Positions 24,470 through 37,700 of a stretch of DNA of 64,000 nt are shown one piece after another. The translations under genes were made by a program, and so were the position numbers. Location: NCBI RefSeq assembly GCF_018364065.1, contig NZ_JAGZMO010000003.1:124001-188000 (forward strand). Direction: 5' to 3'. The notes beneath the pieces were generated by a model that ran no database searches, had not been told where the DNA came from, and saw only the letters and a list, made by a program, of their open reading frames with translations. Source of the stretch: Veillonella sp. (GTDB lineage: Bacteria > Bacillota > Negativicutes > Veillonellales > Veillonellaceae). Every line of letters starts with the position of its first letter. Within the stretch, counting starts at the first letter, position 1.

Positions 24470-27301
24470 ATGGATTACGGGAAAACACTTCATTTACCGG
24501 AAACAGAATTTCCTATGCGCGGCAACTTGCCAAAGCGGGAACCGGAATTTATCAAATTTTGGCAGGACCATAAAATTTATGAAAAACGCCTAGCAAAACG
24601 AGAAGGTCAGAAGCCGTTTGTTCTTCATGACGGCCCTCCATATGCTAACGGCAAGCTTCATATCGGCCATGCCCTTAACAAAACATTAAAAGACATCATC
24701 ATGAAATATAAAACTATGCAGGGGTACTACACTCCATACATCCCTGGTTGGGATACGCATGGTTTACCAATCGAACATGCGGTAATCAAGAACACCGGCC
24801 TTAATCGCCATGAAATGAGCCCGCTTGATCTTCGTGCCAAATGTAAACAATACGCATTGGACTGCGTAGAAGAACAGAAGAAAGACTTTGTTCGTTTCGG
24901 CGTACTTGGCCGTTGGGAAGACCCATATTTGACATTGAAACCGGCCTTTGAAGTAAAACAAATCGGCATCTTCGGTGAAATGGCAAAACGCGGTCATATC
25001 TACAAAGGTTTGAAAACAGTTTACTGGTGTACACACTGTGAAACTGCCTTGGCAGAAGCTGAAATCGAATACCATGAAAAGAAATCCTTCTCCATCTACG
25101 TAAAATATGCGTACGTAAATGAGTTGAAACGCACCCTTCCTGAAGGCGTAGATCCTGCCAAAGCCTATGCTGTTATCTGGACAACTACACCTTGGACATT
25201 ACCTGCATCCCAGGCAATCTCCGTAAACCCTGAGCTTAACTACTCCTGGGTACAGGTTGGCGATGAATACTACCTCATGGCGACCGATTTGGTGGAAAGT
25301 GCATTGAAAGATGCAAAAGTGGAAGAATACAAAGTTCTTAACACATTCTCCGGTGCTGATTTAGAATTGGCTACCTTTAAACATCCATTCGTAAATCGCA
25401 CAGTGCCTGTATTATTAGGCTCTCATGTAACCTTGGAAGCCGGTACCGGCTGCGTTCATACCGCACCTGCACACGGCGAAGAGGACTTCTACATTTTCCA
25501 AGATTATAATAAAGCCGGCAAAATCAATGAGGATATCTTGTCCTTCGTAAATGCAACCGGTAACTATGTGGCAGCTGTAGATAACGACCGCTACGGCGAT
25601 ACAGAAGAAGCCTTGGCAGGTAAGGAAATCCATGATGCAGAAGTGCCTGTTTTGAAAATCCTTGCTCATAACGGTGCATTGTTGGCAAAAGGTACCCTTC
25701 GCCACCAATACGCACACTGCTGGCGCTGTAAGAACCCTGTTATCTACCGTGCAACGGAACAGTGGTTCTCCTCTGTTGACGGCTATCGTAAAGAAGCCCT
25801 CGACGTTATCGATAATCAGGTTCAATGGATCCCTAAATGGGGGCATGACCGCATTTACAACATGATCGCAGACCGCGGAGACTGGTGCGTATCCCGTCAA
25901 CGTGTTTGGGGTGTGCCAATCCCTGTATTCTACTGCGATTCCTGCGGCGAATATGTAATCAATGATGAAACTATCAAATCCGTTCAGAGCTGGGTTGCCA
26001 AAGAAGGCTCCGACGCTTGGTGGAATCACACTGCTAAAGAATTATTGCCTGAAGGATTTACTTGCCCTCATTGCGGCCATGGCGAATTCCACAAGGAAAC
26101 AGATATCATGGACGTTTGGTTCGACAGCGGTTCTTCTTGGGCCGGCGTTCTCGAAAACGAAGGTCTTGACGTTCCATGTGCTATGTACTTGGAAGGTTCC
26201 GACCAACATCGCGGCTGGTTCAACTCTTCCTTGTTGACTTGCGTAGCAACTAAAGGCCAAGCTCCATACAACTCCGTATTAACTCACGGTTTCGTAGTGG
26301 ACGGCGAAGGTCGTAAAATGTCTAAATCCGTAGGTAATACGGTAGCACCTTCCGACATCATCGACGTGTACGGTGCTGACGTAATGCGTCTTTGGGTATC
26401 CTCCGCGGACTACCAGGGCGACGTACGTCTTTCCAAAGACATCGTAAAACAGTTGTCCGAAGTATATCGTAAAATCCGTAATACCTTCCGCTTCTTGTTA
26501 GGTAACTTGGATGACTTCAATCCAAATACAGATAAAGTTGCTTACGAACAATTATCTGAAATCGATAAATGGGCGCTCCTTCGTTTAGAAGAAGTTCGTC
26601 GTAAAGTAACTGAAGCGTATGAAAACTATGAATTCCACATTTTATATCATACAATTCACAACTTCTGTACCGTTGACTTGAGCTCCTTCTACCTCGATGT
26701 GTTGAAAGACACAATGTATGCGGAAGAAACTACTTCCTTGGCACGTCGCAGTGCACAGACCGCTATGTACCAGATCGTTACCACATTGGTACGCATGGTA
26801 GCGCCGGTATTGTCCTTCACCGCTGAAGAAGTATGGCAGTACATGCCAAAAGAAGACGGCATGGGCGAAAGCGTTATGCTTGAAGACTGGCCAACAGGCG
26901 TTGAAAGCCACTATGACGAAGCATTAGCTCAAAAATGGAGCCACTTATTGAACTTCCGTAGTGAATTGACGAAAGCTTTGGAAACTGCTCGTCAGGACAA
27001 AGTAATCGGACATTCCTTGGATGCAAGCATCACCGTATATGCTGATGGTGACGCATACCAGACATTGGCCAATGTAAAAGACTTGGCCGCATTGCTCATC
27101 GTGAGTGAAGCATACCTCGTAGAAGGCCGCAACAACGCACCGGCTGAAGCAGTAGCCACTGAAGAAGGCCACTTGAGCGTTGTAGTAAAACCAAGCCAAT
27201 ACGAAAAATGCGAACGCTGCTGGATCCATCGTGAAACAGTAGGTGCCGATAAAGAACATCCGACATTGTGCCATCGTTGTGTGGACGTATTAAGTAAATA
27301 A
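24470..27301 (+). CDS. ileS: Isoleucyl-tRNA synthetase
   Basis: This 943-aa class I synthetase charges tRNA-Ile with isoleucine. The HIGH motif is at residues 64-67 (LHIGHALN), KMSKS at 616-620, a CP1 editing domain lies between (TTTPWTLPASQAIS, GTGCVHTAPAHGEEDF), and a C-terminal zinc finger has CERC...CHRC. The zinc finger and the length mark it as the bacterial IleS1 type. ATG 24470 follows GAGAGGAGAG; an in-frame TTG at 24452 overlaps that site and is rejected. Expression is controlled by the T-box leader upstream. Confidence 0.97.
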   Translation: MDYGKTLHLPETEFPMRGNLPKREPEFIKFWQDHKIYEKRLAKREGQKPFVLHDGPPYANGKLHIGHALNKTLKDIIMKYKTMQGYYTPYIPGWDTHGLPIEHAVIKNTGLNRHEMSPLDLRAKCKQYALDCVEEQKKDFVRFGVLGRWEDPYLTLKPAFEVKQIGIFGEMAKRGHIYKGLKTVYWCTHCETALAEAEIEYHEKKSFSIYVKYAYVNELKRTLPEGVDPAKAYAVIWTTTPWTLPASQAISVNPELNYSWVQVGDEYYLMATDLVESALKDAKVEEYKVLNTFSGADLELATFKHPFVNRTVPVLLGSHVTLEAGTGCVHTAPAHGEEDFYIFQDYNKAGKINEDILSFVNATGNYVAAVDNDRYGDTEEALAGKEIHDAEVPVLKILAHNGALLAKGTLRHQYAHCWRCKNPVIYRATEQWFSSVDGYRKEALDVIDNQVQWIPKWGHDRIYNMIADRGDWCVSRQRVWGVPIPVFYCDSCGEYVINDETIKSVQSWVAKEGSDAWWNHTAKELLPEGFTCPHCGHGEFHKETDIMDVWFDSGSSWAGVLENEGLDVPCAMYLEGSDQHRGWFNSSLLTCVATKGQAPYNSVLTHGFVVDGEGRKMSKSVGNTVAPSDIIDVYGADVMRLWVSSADYQGDVRLSKDIVKQLSEVYRKIRNTFRFLLGNLDDFNPNTDKVAYEQLSEIDKWALLRLEEVRRKVTEAYENYEFHILYHTIHNFCTVDLSSFYLDVLKDTMYAEETTSLARRSAQTAMYQIVTTLVRMVAPVLSFTAEEVWQYMPKEDGMGESVMLEDWPTGVESHYDEALAQKWSHLLNFRSELTKALETARQDKVIGHSLDASITVYADGDAYQTLANVKDLAALLIVSEAYLVEGRNNAPAEAVATEEGHLSVVVKPSQYEKCERCWIHRETVGADKEHPTLCHRCVDVLSK

Positions 27302-27447
27302 TCTCTGAGTAAAATTTAATTGCTCGGGTAGCAAAAAAGAACACATCTTCCTTGCTCACACCTACAGCTTTGCTGATAGGAAAAGTCGCTGCGGAAGATG
27401 TGTTCTTTTTTTGTTTGAGTATTCTTAGCTTTTGCTCAGAGATTATT
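27297..27447 (+). terminator. Large nested inverted repeat overlapping the ileS stop codon
   Basis: Outer arms AATAATCTCTGAG (27297-27309) and CTCAGAGATTATT (27435-27447) are perfect over 13 bp; the left arm includes the ileS TAA. Inner arms of 19 bp (27333-27351 and 27393-27411, AAAAAAGAACACATCTTCC and complement) are also perfect and end in a T-run, so the inner hairpin can act as a terminator in both directions. The inner loop is about 41 nt. The nested design is larger than an ordinary terminator and could be a small mobile-type repeat or a structured RNA. Confidence 0.75.
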
Positions 27448-27543
27448 GGGGTGGGAGAAGGAAATGTATATTTGAGGTAGGGGTTCATAGTATAATTAAA
27501 TAATTAGGAGTAAAGTTGGGAGTTGTTGAGATAAGGGGAGATT

Positions 27544-27924
27544 ATGATGAGGTTTTTGCGGTTTTTGCGTGTGCTTTTGGTGGGGCTATTATTTTTTTGT
27601 GTATTGGGAATAAATGGTGTTTCGCAGGCTGCTGATTGGTATTATGTGGGTCAGAGTGCGAATGGAGATACTTTTTTCATTGATAATGAAAGTCTTGAAA
27701 AGACGAGTTTGCAAGCAAAGTTATGGGTCAGAAAAGGGAGTCCTGACGGTTCAACGATTTATTACTTGATGGGTATGGATCGTGAGTCGCGCACGGTAAA
27801 GGTTATTTCGCGGATTAAGTATGATGTATCCGGTGAGGTTGTTGAAGCGGGGGCGGTAAATAGTGAATGGCTTGTCATTGTACCGGACTCACCGATGGAG
27901 TGGATTTATTCGCTATTATGGTAA
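27544..27924 (+). CDS. Small secreted protein, adhesin-E-like, upstream of the giant adhesin
   Basis: This 126-aa protein has a Sec signal peptide (about residues 1-30, ending in VSQA-AD), then a mature domain beginning DWYYVGQSANGDTFFIDNES with a repeated strand pattern (KLWVRKG, VISRIKYD) and ending MEWIYSLLW. The pattern resembles surface-adhesin E-like domains; the assignment is tentative. It is a paralogue of the protein at 46964-47332: both mature forms begin ADWYYV, share TFFIDN near the same place, and end with an SIYNLIW-like motif. The pair flanks the 17.7-kb adhesin gene. AAGGGGA precedes the ATG pair at 27544/27547. Confidence 0.7.
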   Translation: MMRFLRFLRVLLVGLLFFCVLGINGVSQAADWYYVGQSANGDTFFIDNESLEKTSLQAKLWVRKGSPDGSTIYYLMGMDRESRTVKVISRIKYDVSGEVVEAGAVNSEWLVIVPDSPMEWIYSLLW

Positions 27925-28783
27925 CTGTTAAGGTGAAAATTAGTGCCTAATTATTATAACTGTGCATAGAGAGCTTCGGCTTTTAACTCTGAAGGGATTT
28001 AAGGGCGGAGGACCAGGTGGTTTATTGGGTAAATTTACAGAGAAATAATTCGAAAAAATAAGGATTAAACGGTACATTTAATCTAATAAGTGTAGCGAAT
28101 ATAATTAATACAGGTTATATAACTCTGATTTATAAAATTGGTTTGTCAATAAAAAATATGTCACCAAATCAGTGTCATAAAAAATTTCTTTTGCTAACTG
28201 TGAATTTTATGCATACTGAAAAATGACGATAAATATCGAATATAGTGAATAAACATAGTTGAATATTAAACTAACTCCAATTAGTCTATAGAATTTTTAC
28301 ATTTATAGATTAATTGGAGTTTTTGTTTGAGATAAATGAAGATTTTTCTATAAATATAAAAATATATCGTTAACCATTGTTGGATAAGAAATAATTATTA
28401 ATAAATTCGCTTAACTAATCTGAGCTTACTCATTAAAAAATTACACGAAACATGAAATATAAATGAAAATAAAAGAAAGATAAAATAAGTAAGATGAAAA
28501 TAGACGAATAAGAATGTATAGTTTGAAAAATAAAATGTATTATAGATATTTGATTTAATTTGATTTAAGGCGTATCATTGGTGTAATTAAAAAGGCCCTT
28601 GCCTTATCAAGTGTCAAGTAATCTATTGTTAAGTTAATTTTATACTTATTAAATGATTAAAGAAATATGTAAGAGCCATTAGTTAGTGTGAGTATTTTGA
28701 ACAGTGTATTTAGTGTCATGTTAGAAAAGGAGTAAAAGGAGTAAAAGTTTTGAATAGGCTTCAAAATGAAAGGGGATGTTCAT
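27925..28783. other. AT-rich intergenic region upstream of the giant adhesin gene
   Basis: About 860 bp without a convincing gene. It holds a terminator hairpin at 28273-28325. Just before the adhesin gene there is a 9-bp duplication, AAAAGGAGT twice at 28725-28742, creating two extra Shine-Dalgarno-like sequences ahead of the AAAGGGGA that serves ATG 28784. I could not assign a promoter with confidence. Confidence 0.5.
28273..28325 (+). terminator. Intrinsic terminator in the region before the giant adhesin
   Basis: ACTCCAATTAGTCTATA (28274-28290) pairs with its complement at 28304-28320 with one mismatch (G-T in RNA), then a T-run. Confidence 0.75.
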
Positions 28784-31700
28784 ATGAACAGGAAAACGAA
28801 AGCATTTTTGGCAGCATCGTTACTTACAAGCTCAATTTTTTATCCGTGGGGAACCGGATTAGCGGCAGATTTAACTGAAGATCAGCAGGCGGTGTATGAT
28901 GCGGTCATTGCAAAACTTCAGTTAGGAGAAGGTCCGGGCGTTACTATAGGGGAAAATTCGTCTACAAAAATGGATACATCTGTAGCCATTGGTACAAATG
29001 CTAATGCCAACGCGAATTCATCGAATACAGCGGTAGGTTGGAATGCTACCGCTACAGGTATTGGGCATAGTGCGGCCTATGGGACTAACTCAAAAGCATT
29101 GGGCGAAGGTTCGCTTGCTGTAGGTCCGGAGGCAGAGGCCTATGGAAAGGCTGGAATCGCGATTGGGAGTGCCGCGGTAAGTAATACGGAAACCTTGAAT
29201 GAATCATCCATTGCTATCGGCGATAGAGCGAAAGCAAAAAGCAGTGGATCTATTGGCATGGGCATTGAGAGTATTGCATCAGGAAAACGCAGCATGGCCA
29301 TGGGGATTCAAACACAGGCTACCGGTAATTATTCAATGGCCATAGGCGGTTATACAAGTGCTAGTGGTGCAGATTCAGTTGCAATCGGCCATAATGCTGT
29401 TGCTACTAAAAGTTCATCTGTGGCAATCGGGTCTAAGAGTGTGGCAGATAGGAGCTATGATACCTACGGCTATACAGTAGATCATGCGGCGTTTACAAGT
29501 GATGCCGAATTACTTACTTATCTTGGAAAAATAGATGAGTATAATGCAACTGTAGATATTATTGCAGCGAATAAAAAAGATTATGACGAAAAATATGCGG
29601 CATGGAGAGCTGATAGAGGAAATGAAGCATTAAGAGCTGCGGCCGAAGAAGCTGAATCAAAATGGGTTGCCAGCCAACAAGCTTTATTAAAACTTACGGC
29701 TGCCTATAAATCATACTTTGGTGCTGTATCGGTAGGCACAGATTTTGCGACTCGTCAGATTATAAATGTTGCGGCAGGTAGTGAAGATACTGATGCTGTT
29801 AACGTGGCTCAGTTGAAAGCTTTAAATAAAAAAGTTGATGCCAATAAGATTGAATACGTATCGATTAATTCAACCTATGAAGAAAATAAAGCCAATGATG
29901 GTGCTACTGAAGTTCATTCCGTGGCTATTGGGCCACAAGCAGGGGCAACCAGTAATTCTGCTATTGCTATCGGTCGGAATGCTCAAGCCTCCGGTAGCCA
30001 TAGCGCGGCTTACGGGCCTGATACAAAAGCCATGGGTCAGTCTTCACTTGCTATGGGTAATTACAGTATTGCTGAATTAAAAAACTCAACGGCTCTTGGC
30101 GCTTTTACCAATGGAATAGGAACACGTTCTTTAGCAGTCGGAAGTCACAATGTTGCTGCAGGGCATGATTCTGTAGCAATTGGTTATGGAAGTTTAGCTT
30201 TTAATGGCTATATAGATAAGAAGGCGTATGATGCACTTTCACTTGAAGAACAGCAAAAATACTTTAAACCTAGTGGAGTTGAACACTATTTCCTAAAAGA
30301 AATGACGAATGGAAACAATATAGCTGGGAATTATTTGAATACAGCTGTCGGTTCGTATGCGAGAGCATTTAAACATGGGGTTGCTTTAGGAGGAATATCG
30401 GCTGCAGCAGAAAATAGTACAGCTATAGGTACCTCTGCGAAAGCAAACGTACAGGGGGCTGTAAGCCTTGGTTATAATACAAAGGGAACTGTAGAAAATG
30501 GGGTTGCCCTAGGTGCTCATTCAATAGCAGATCGTGAAAAAGGGAAAATAGGTTATGCTTTAGGTGGTGATAATAGTACCGTAGAAAAAGCTATGGAATC
30601 CACTGGTCAAAAAGTAAGATATGATGAGCTTACAGCTATCATTGAACCTTTAAAAGATGAATATAATAGATTATATAATGATTATTGGAATACCCCTTCT
30701 GGTTCAGATGCAGAAGCTGAAGCAAAACAGAAATTAGACTCTTGGGTTAATGAACATCCGGACTTTCTTTCTGCGACAAGAGAAAAAAAGCAGATAATTG
30801 GTACATGGCAATCGGGAAACGGTGCCGTCTCTATAGGCAGTGTGGGTGCTACAAGACAGATTACTAATGTTGCTGCGGGATCTGAAGATACTGATGCTGT
30901 GAACGTAGCCCAATTAAAGGCTTTAAATACTAAAGTTGACAATAACTCGATTAAATATTTTTCTGTCAAACCTACGTATTATGATGACAATACTGAATTG
31001 GTAGACGAAACTGTAAATGCTGATAATCAGGGCGCTACAGGTAGAAGTTCCATGGCTATTGGGGCCGGTGCAACAACGAATGCGTCTAATAGTATAGCTA
31101 TTGGTCATAAAGCGACTATTTCGGATGATCGTGCACATGGGCAAACGGCAATAGGTTATAAGGCAACTGCTTCCGGCCAAGAGTCGGTAGCACTAGGTTC
31201 TTCTGCGAGCGCGGATGGCGTTTCAGTAGCTCTCGGTGGTTCGGCGAAGTCTACGTTATTGGGGGTTGCTGTCGGTTATAACGCTAAAAGTAATGGTAGC
31301 GGTGGTATTTCAGTGGGTAATGATTCGGAATCTAATTTTAGAACCGTAGCTGTTGGCGTTGGAGCTCAAGGTAAAAGCGAAAGTTCGGTAGCAGTAGGTA
31401 GTGAAGCGGCTACTTTTGCTAACGCTTCAGTAGCAACCGGCTCTAAGTCGGCTGTATATGGTAGCGGATCCATCGCTATTGGTACAGAAGCAGTTGTAAA
31501 AAGTAAAGTCATTACACCTGATGAATATAATGCGTTACCAGATGATGAAAAGGCAGACTATGTAGGGGCTGCATATGAAACTGACAAATTTGGTCAAAAA
31601 ACACCGACGCAGTATATGAAAGTTGAAAATAGCGGTGGTTTTTATAATGGTATGGCTATCGGTACAGGTGCCACTGTATCCTCATCAAATGGTATGGCCT

Positions 31701-34700
31701 TAGGTGCCGTGAGCCGAGCTAATGGTGAAAATTCTGTTGCAGTAGGCCGACGCGCCACTTCAAATGTTACAGACGGCGTAGCACTTGGTGCATGGTCACT
31801 TGCCGATAGAGAAAGTGGCGTATATGGTTATACCGTTGATGGGATTACCTATGACTCAGACGAAGCACTGGCTAAATATATAGGTAAAACAATAGAATAT
31901 CAAGCTGCAAATGATGAGTTTAACAGCAATGTGGCTCGCTTTAATGAGAAATACGAAGCATGGCAAAAAGACCCTAATAATGAACAGTTGAGAAATGAAG
32001 TAGCTCAAGCTTCTAATGCAGCCCAGGTTAGTTTTGAAAAACGTAATGCTATTGTAAATGCTTATAAATCAGGACTAGGCGCTGTTTCTGTAGGGAACGC
32101 TATAAATACGCGTCAAATTACAGGCGTTGCAGCCGGTAGTGAAGATACTGATGCCGTTAACGTGGCTCAATTAAAGGCTCTCAACACTAAAGTTGATGCC
32201 AATAAGATTGAATATGTGTCGATTAACTCTTCTGAAGATGAAAATAAAGCCAATGACGGCGCAACTGGATTGGATTCTGTAGCTATAGGTCCAAAAGCAA
32301 ATGCAACTAAAGAAGGTGCTGTTGCTATTGGTCGGAATGTCGAAGCAAATGGTGGTGTAGCCATTGGTGAAAATGCTTCATCGAGTGCAAGAAATAGCGT
32401 AGCTATTGGCTTAGGTGCGATTGCAGGTAATGATTTACAATCAGATGTAGCAATTGGTAGCGGTAGTAAAGCTGCTGGATATAGCGTTGCAATCGGTAAT
32501 GGCGCTTCTTCGTATATGGATCCGAATCCTGAATTTGGTAATGGTTCAGGTTTGGGCGTAGCAGTTGGTAGTAGTGCTACAGTAACAGGGCCAAGTGGTG
32601 TGGCCGTTGGCTTTGCCTCTGAAGCTACGTTCGAAGCAAATGCTTTAGGTGCTAGTGCTAAAGCAACGAGCCGTGGTGCAATAGCTATTGGTGACACGAC
32701 AAAAGCCTCCGGATCAGGTTCAGTTGTACTTGGTAATAGGGCTGAAGCTAACGGTACATTCGGTATTGCCATAGGTACGTATACTAAAGGCTTAGGATCA
32801 AGCAGTATCGGTATCGGTGGTGAAACAGAGGCTACCGGTAATTGGAGTATGGCTGTAGGCCGTAAAGCTATTGCCAGTGCTGATTTGAGTACGTCTGTTG
32901 GTCCTTATAGTAACGTGACCTCGGAAAAATCAACGGCAGTTGGTTCTTGGGCTAGTGCTGAAGACGGTAAATACGCAACAGCTGTTGGCTATTATGCTAG
33001 AACGAGGGCCGGAAGTTCAGTTGCTTTAGGTAGCTATTCAATCGCATCCGATGGTGCCTCTATGGCATTAGGCTATGATTCAGCAGCTAATGTAAATACC
33101 GGTGTGGCTTTAGGCTCTTATTCCATAGCAGATAGAGGTAGTAAAGTCGAAGGCTATAATGTTGATGGTTTGACTTTTAAGTCCGATGCAGAGATTGCAG
33201 CTTATTTAGGTAAGGCAGAAGCTTATCAAACTGCAACAGAAGATTTCAATGCTAAATTAGCTGTTTATAATAATAAAAAAGCAGCTTTAGAAGCAGATCC
33301 AAATAATGAACAGCTTAAGAACGAATTTGCCGAAGCTGAAGCAGCTACACAAGCCAGCTTTGAGGCAAGAAATGCGATTATAGCAGCCTATCGTTCAACC
33401 TTAGGTGCTATTTCAGTAGGTAGTGACCTTGATACTCGTCAGATTACCAATGTGGCGGCCGGTAGTGAAGATACTGATGCTGTTAACTTGGCTCAATTAA
33501 AGGCTCTCAATACTAAAGTTGATGCCAATAAGATTGAATATGTATCGATTAACTCTTCTGAAGAAGGTAATAAGCTAAATGATGGGGCAGTAGCAAAAGA
33601 CACGATTGCTATAGGACCTAATGTTAAGACAAGCGTTGAAGCTGGCGTAGCTATCGGTCGTAATATAGATTCTAAAGGCGGTGTCGCTGTCGGTGAAGAA
33701 GCATATTCAAGCTCAAGGCATAGTGTAGCTATTGGTTATGGTGCTATCGCCGGCGATACTATACAAGCTGATGTAGCTATAGGTGATGGGGCAAAAGCAA
33801 GGGCCTATAGTGTGGCTATAGGGAATGGTGCCGATGCATTTATGGATCCCGACCCTGAAAGCAATGGTAGTGGATTAGCCGTTGCTATCGGTAGCGGTGC
33901 TAAGGTAAAAGGTCAAGGCAGTGTGGCCATAGGTAGTGGGGCGCTGGCCGAATTTTCATCCAGTGCTATGGGGATAGATGCTAAAGCAAATGGCCGTAAT
34001 GCAGTTTCAATTGGTGACAGGTCAAATGCTACAGGCAATAGCACTGTCGCCATCGGTACTGAAGCTAAAACAGATAGCGTATACGGTGTTGCCATTGGTC
34101 CTACTGCCAAAGGTTTAGGGTTTGGTAGTGTTGGTATTGGCGGTGGAGCAGAAGCTACCGCTAATTGGAGCATGGCTATGGGACAAAAAGCGGTTGCCAG
34201 TGCCCAGCTAGGCACGGCTTTAGGCCATTATAGTAATGTTTCGTCGAAAAATTCAACTGCAATAGGTTCTTATGCTCGTGCTACAGGTGGTACAGATGCC
34301 ACCGCGGTTGGTTATAAAGCCCAAACAACGGCAGGGAGTTCAGTGGCTTTAGGGGCCTATTCTGTAGCTGACAGAGCAGGTGGAGTCTACGGTTATACTG
34401 TTGATGGAGTTACCCTTTCCACTGGTGCTGAAGTTGCTGCTTATTTAGGTAAAATAGAAGAATATCAAGCGGCAAATGAGGATTTCAATGCTAAATTAGC
34501 TGTATTTAACGAGAAAAAAGCCGCTTTAGCGAATGATCCTAATAATGCACAGTTGAAAGCTGAGCTTAATGAAGCAGGTGCAGCAACGCAAGCAAGCTTT
34601 GATGCACGAGATAAGATTATTTCTGCATATCGCTCCGGTTCAGGTGCTGTTTCTGTAGGTACTGCGGCCAATACGCGTCAGATTATTAATGTGGCGGCAG

Positions 34701-37700
34701 GTTCGGAAGATACTGATGCAGTTAACGTGGCACAACTTAAAAAGGTTAGCGAAAACGTCAATAAAGGTTGGACTTTAGGCGTTTCCAGACTACCGGGTGC
34801 TGTAACTAATGAATCTGAAGCAAACGGTGAAGCAACAACTATTACACCAGGCGGTGAAGTCGTACTTCGTGCTGAACGTGGCATAAAACTTAATCAAGAT
34901 GGCAAGTTTGTCGATATCGGACTTAAATTTATAGATATGGATCTTGGTGGCAACCCAACTGATGCGGATGCTAAAGCTTCTGGCGGTGCCAGCTTGGCGG
35001 TGGGACAACATAGTATTGCCGATGGACATCAAAGTACAGCGGTTGGTTGGTTTACACATGCCGGTGCAAATGCTTTTGCCGGTGGTACGAGTGCAGATGC
35101 TTCAGGGGATTATTCTATAGCGATTGGTTCAAATGCGAAAGCAACGGCTACCGGTACTGTGGCTATCGGTAGTGGTAAACGAATTGATGAAAATAATCCA
35201 GCATCAGATTATAGAAAAGTGGATAGCGAGTGGGGGATAGCAGTAGGTGACGAAGCTGCTGTTGATAATCAATCGAAGGCAGCAACGGCTACCGGTTATC
35301 GCTCAGAAGTAAGTACTTCTGAATGGGGCAGTGCTTATGGAGCAACATCAAAGGTAACAGGTTCTAAATTAGGTACTTCTATAGGCTCTAGTGCTGAAGT
35401 TAAATCATCCGAAAATGGTACCTCTATAGGTTCATTTGCTAAAGTTACAAGTTCTCGTAGTGGCACTGCTATGGGGGTTAGTGCTAAAGTTGAGAATAGT
35501 GAATCAGGAACCGTATTAGGTTCGTTTTCTAATATATCGAATTCTGCATATGGCATAGCAATAGGGCCAAGTGCTAAAGTCACAAATTCTCATTCGGGCA
35601 TGGCAATAGGCTCTAAGACTAATGTTAATAACGCAAATTATGGTATGGCTATAGGCATTAACAGTTCCGTTACCAATCAAGGTGGAGTAGCCTTGGGCTA
35701 TGGTGCTGTTGTTTCTGAACTGTCAGGGGTTGCCTTAGGTCTTGGTGCAGTAGCTAATCGAAATGCTGAAGTGTATGGTTATTCGCCTGATGGTACTACT
35801 TTTACCGATGACGCCTCTATCGCGGCCTATTTAGGGAAAATGGCTGAATTTGAATCGGCAAATCAAGATTATGTTGAAAACGTTAAAGTTTATCAGGAAA
35901 AATTAGCGGCTTATCAGCAAAATCCTACAAATCAGGAGGCACTAAGAGCTTTTCAAGAGGCATCAAATAACATGACTGCAAGTTTCAATAAACGGACTAG
36001 TATTATTGCAGCATATAAACCTAGTTATGGTGCTGTTTCAGTAGGTGGTTCAGGCGCAACTCGTCAGATTATAAATGTAGCAGCAGGCACAGAGAATACT
36101 GATGCCGTTAACTTGGCTCAGCTTAAAACCGTGGAAACAATTGCCAAAGCTCATACCGAACTCACTCTTGATGGTAAATCTGCAACAGCCGGTGAAAATA
36201 GTGAATTCGGCAATTACATTGGTGAAAACAATCTTACCATGGCTGTGAAAGACGTTAACGGTCAGAAGGTTTATGATCTCAAGTTGAGTAATCAAGTTGT
36301 TATCGGCCAACCTGGTAAAGATGGCAAAGACGGTACGCCTGGTAGCATTGGTTTAGTAGGTCCACAAGGTCCTGCCGGTGAAGATGGACAACCTGGTAAA
36401 AATGCGTATGCCGAAATCTCCGTGAAGAACGGCGTTGACGGTGTTGATGGCAAGCATGGTAAAGACGGTATCACTCGTATCGTTTATGAAGATGAAAACG
36501 GTGAAGAACGCGTTGTTGCTACGATGGATGACGGTTTGAAGTTTGCCGGCGATACAGAAAATGTAACTATCGCTAAGAAATTGAACGAAACCTTAACCAT
36601 AACAGGTGGTATCAGCGATGCAAGTTTACTTACAGACAACAACATTGGTGTTGTTGCTGAAGATAAAGGTGGCTTAACCGTTAAATTGGCTAAGAATCTC
36701 AATCTGTCTGACGGTAGTGTAGCCTTTGCTGAAACGGCGAAAGATAAAGAGGGCAACACTCTTGTAAAAGGTGAAGATGGTAACTGGTATGCAGATTTAA
36801 CCGATGCTGTTTATGATGCAGATTCGCAGACTTACACTAAGGATGGCGAAACATTACAAGCTGCACCTAATCCTGTAATTGGTGCAGTTAAGTTGAGCTC
36901 CATGGGTTTAGACAATGGCAATCAACGTATCGTTAACGTGGCAACGGGGATTGATGGCACTGACGCAGTCAATGTTGACCAACTCGACGCAGCTATTTCT
37001 AAAGTATCCTCAGACGTTGGCGGTGCTCATACCGAACTCACTCTTGATGGTAAATCCGCAACAGCCGGTGCTGATGGTGCCTTAGGCGAATACATTGGTG
37101 AAAACAATCTCACCATGGCTGTTAAAGACGTTAACGGTCAGAAGGTATACGACCTCAAATTGAAGAATGAAGTTGTTATCGGCCAACCTGGCAAGGATGG
37201 TAAAGACGGTACTCCTGGTAGCATCGGTTTAGTTGGTCCGCAAGGCCCTGCCGGTGAAGACGGACAACCTGGTAAGAATGCCTACGCTGAAATCTCCGTG
37301 AAGAACGGTGTTGACGGTGTCGATGGCGCTAACGGTAAAGACGGTATGACTCGAATCGTTTATGTTGATGAAAACGATAAAGAGCATACGGTAGCTACTT
37401 TGGAAGATGGCTTGAAATTTGCCGGTGATACAAAAGATGTAACGATCGCTAAGAAATTGAACGAAACCTTAACAGTAACAGGTGGCATCAGTGAGACAAG
37501 CTTGTTAACAGACAACAATATCGGTGTTGTTGCTCAAGATAAAGGCGGCTTGACCGTGAAATTGGCCAAGAACATTAACCTGTCCGACGGCAGCGTAGCC
37601 TTTGTTGAAACGGCGAAAGATGCAGACGGTAACGCACTCGTTAAAGGTGAAGACGGTAACTGGTACACTGATTTAACCGATGCGGTTTATGATGCGGATG

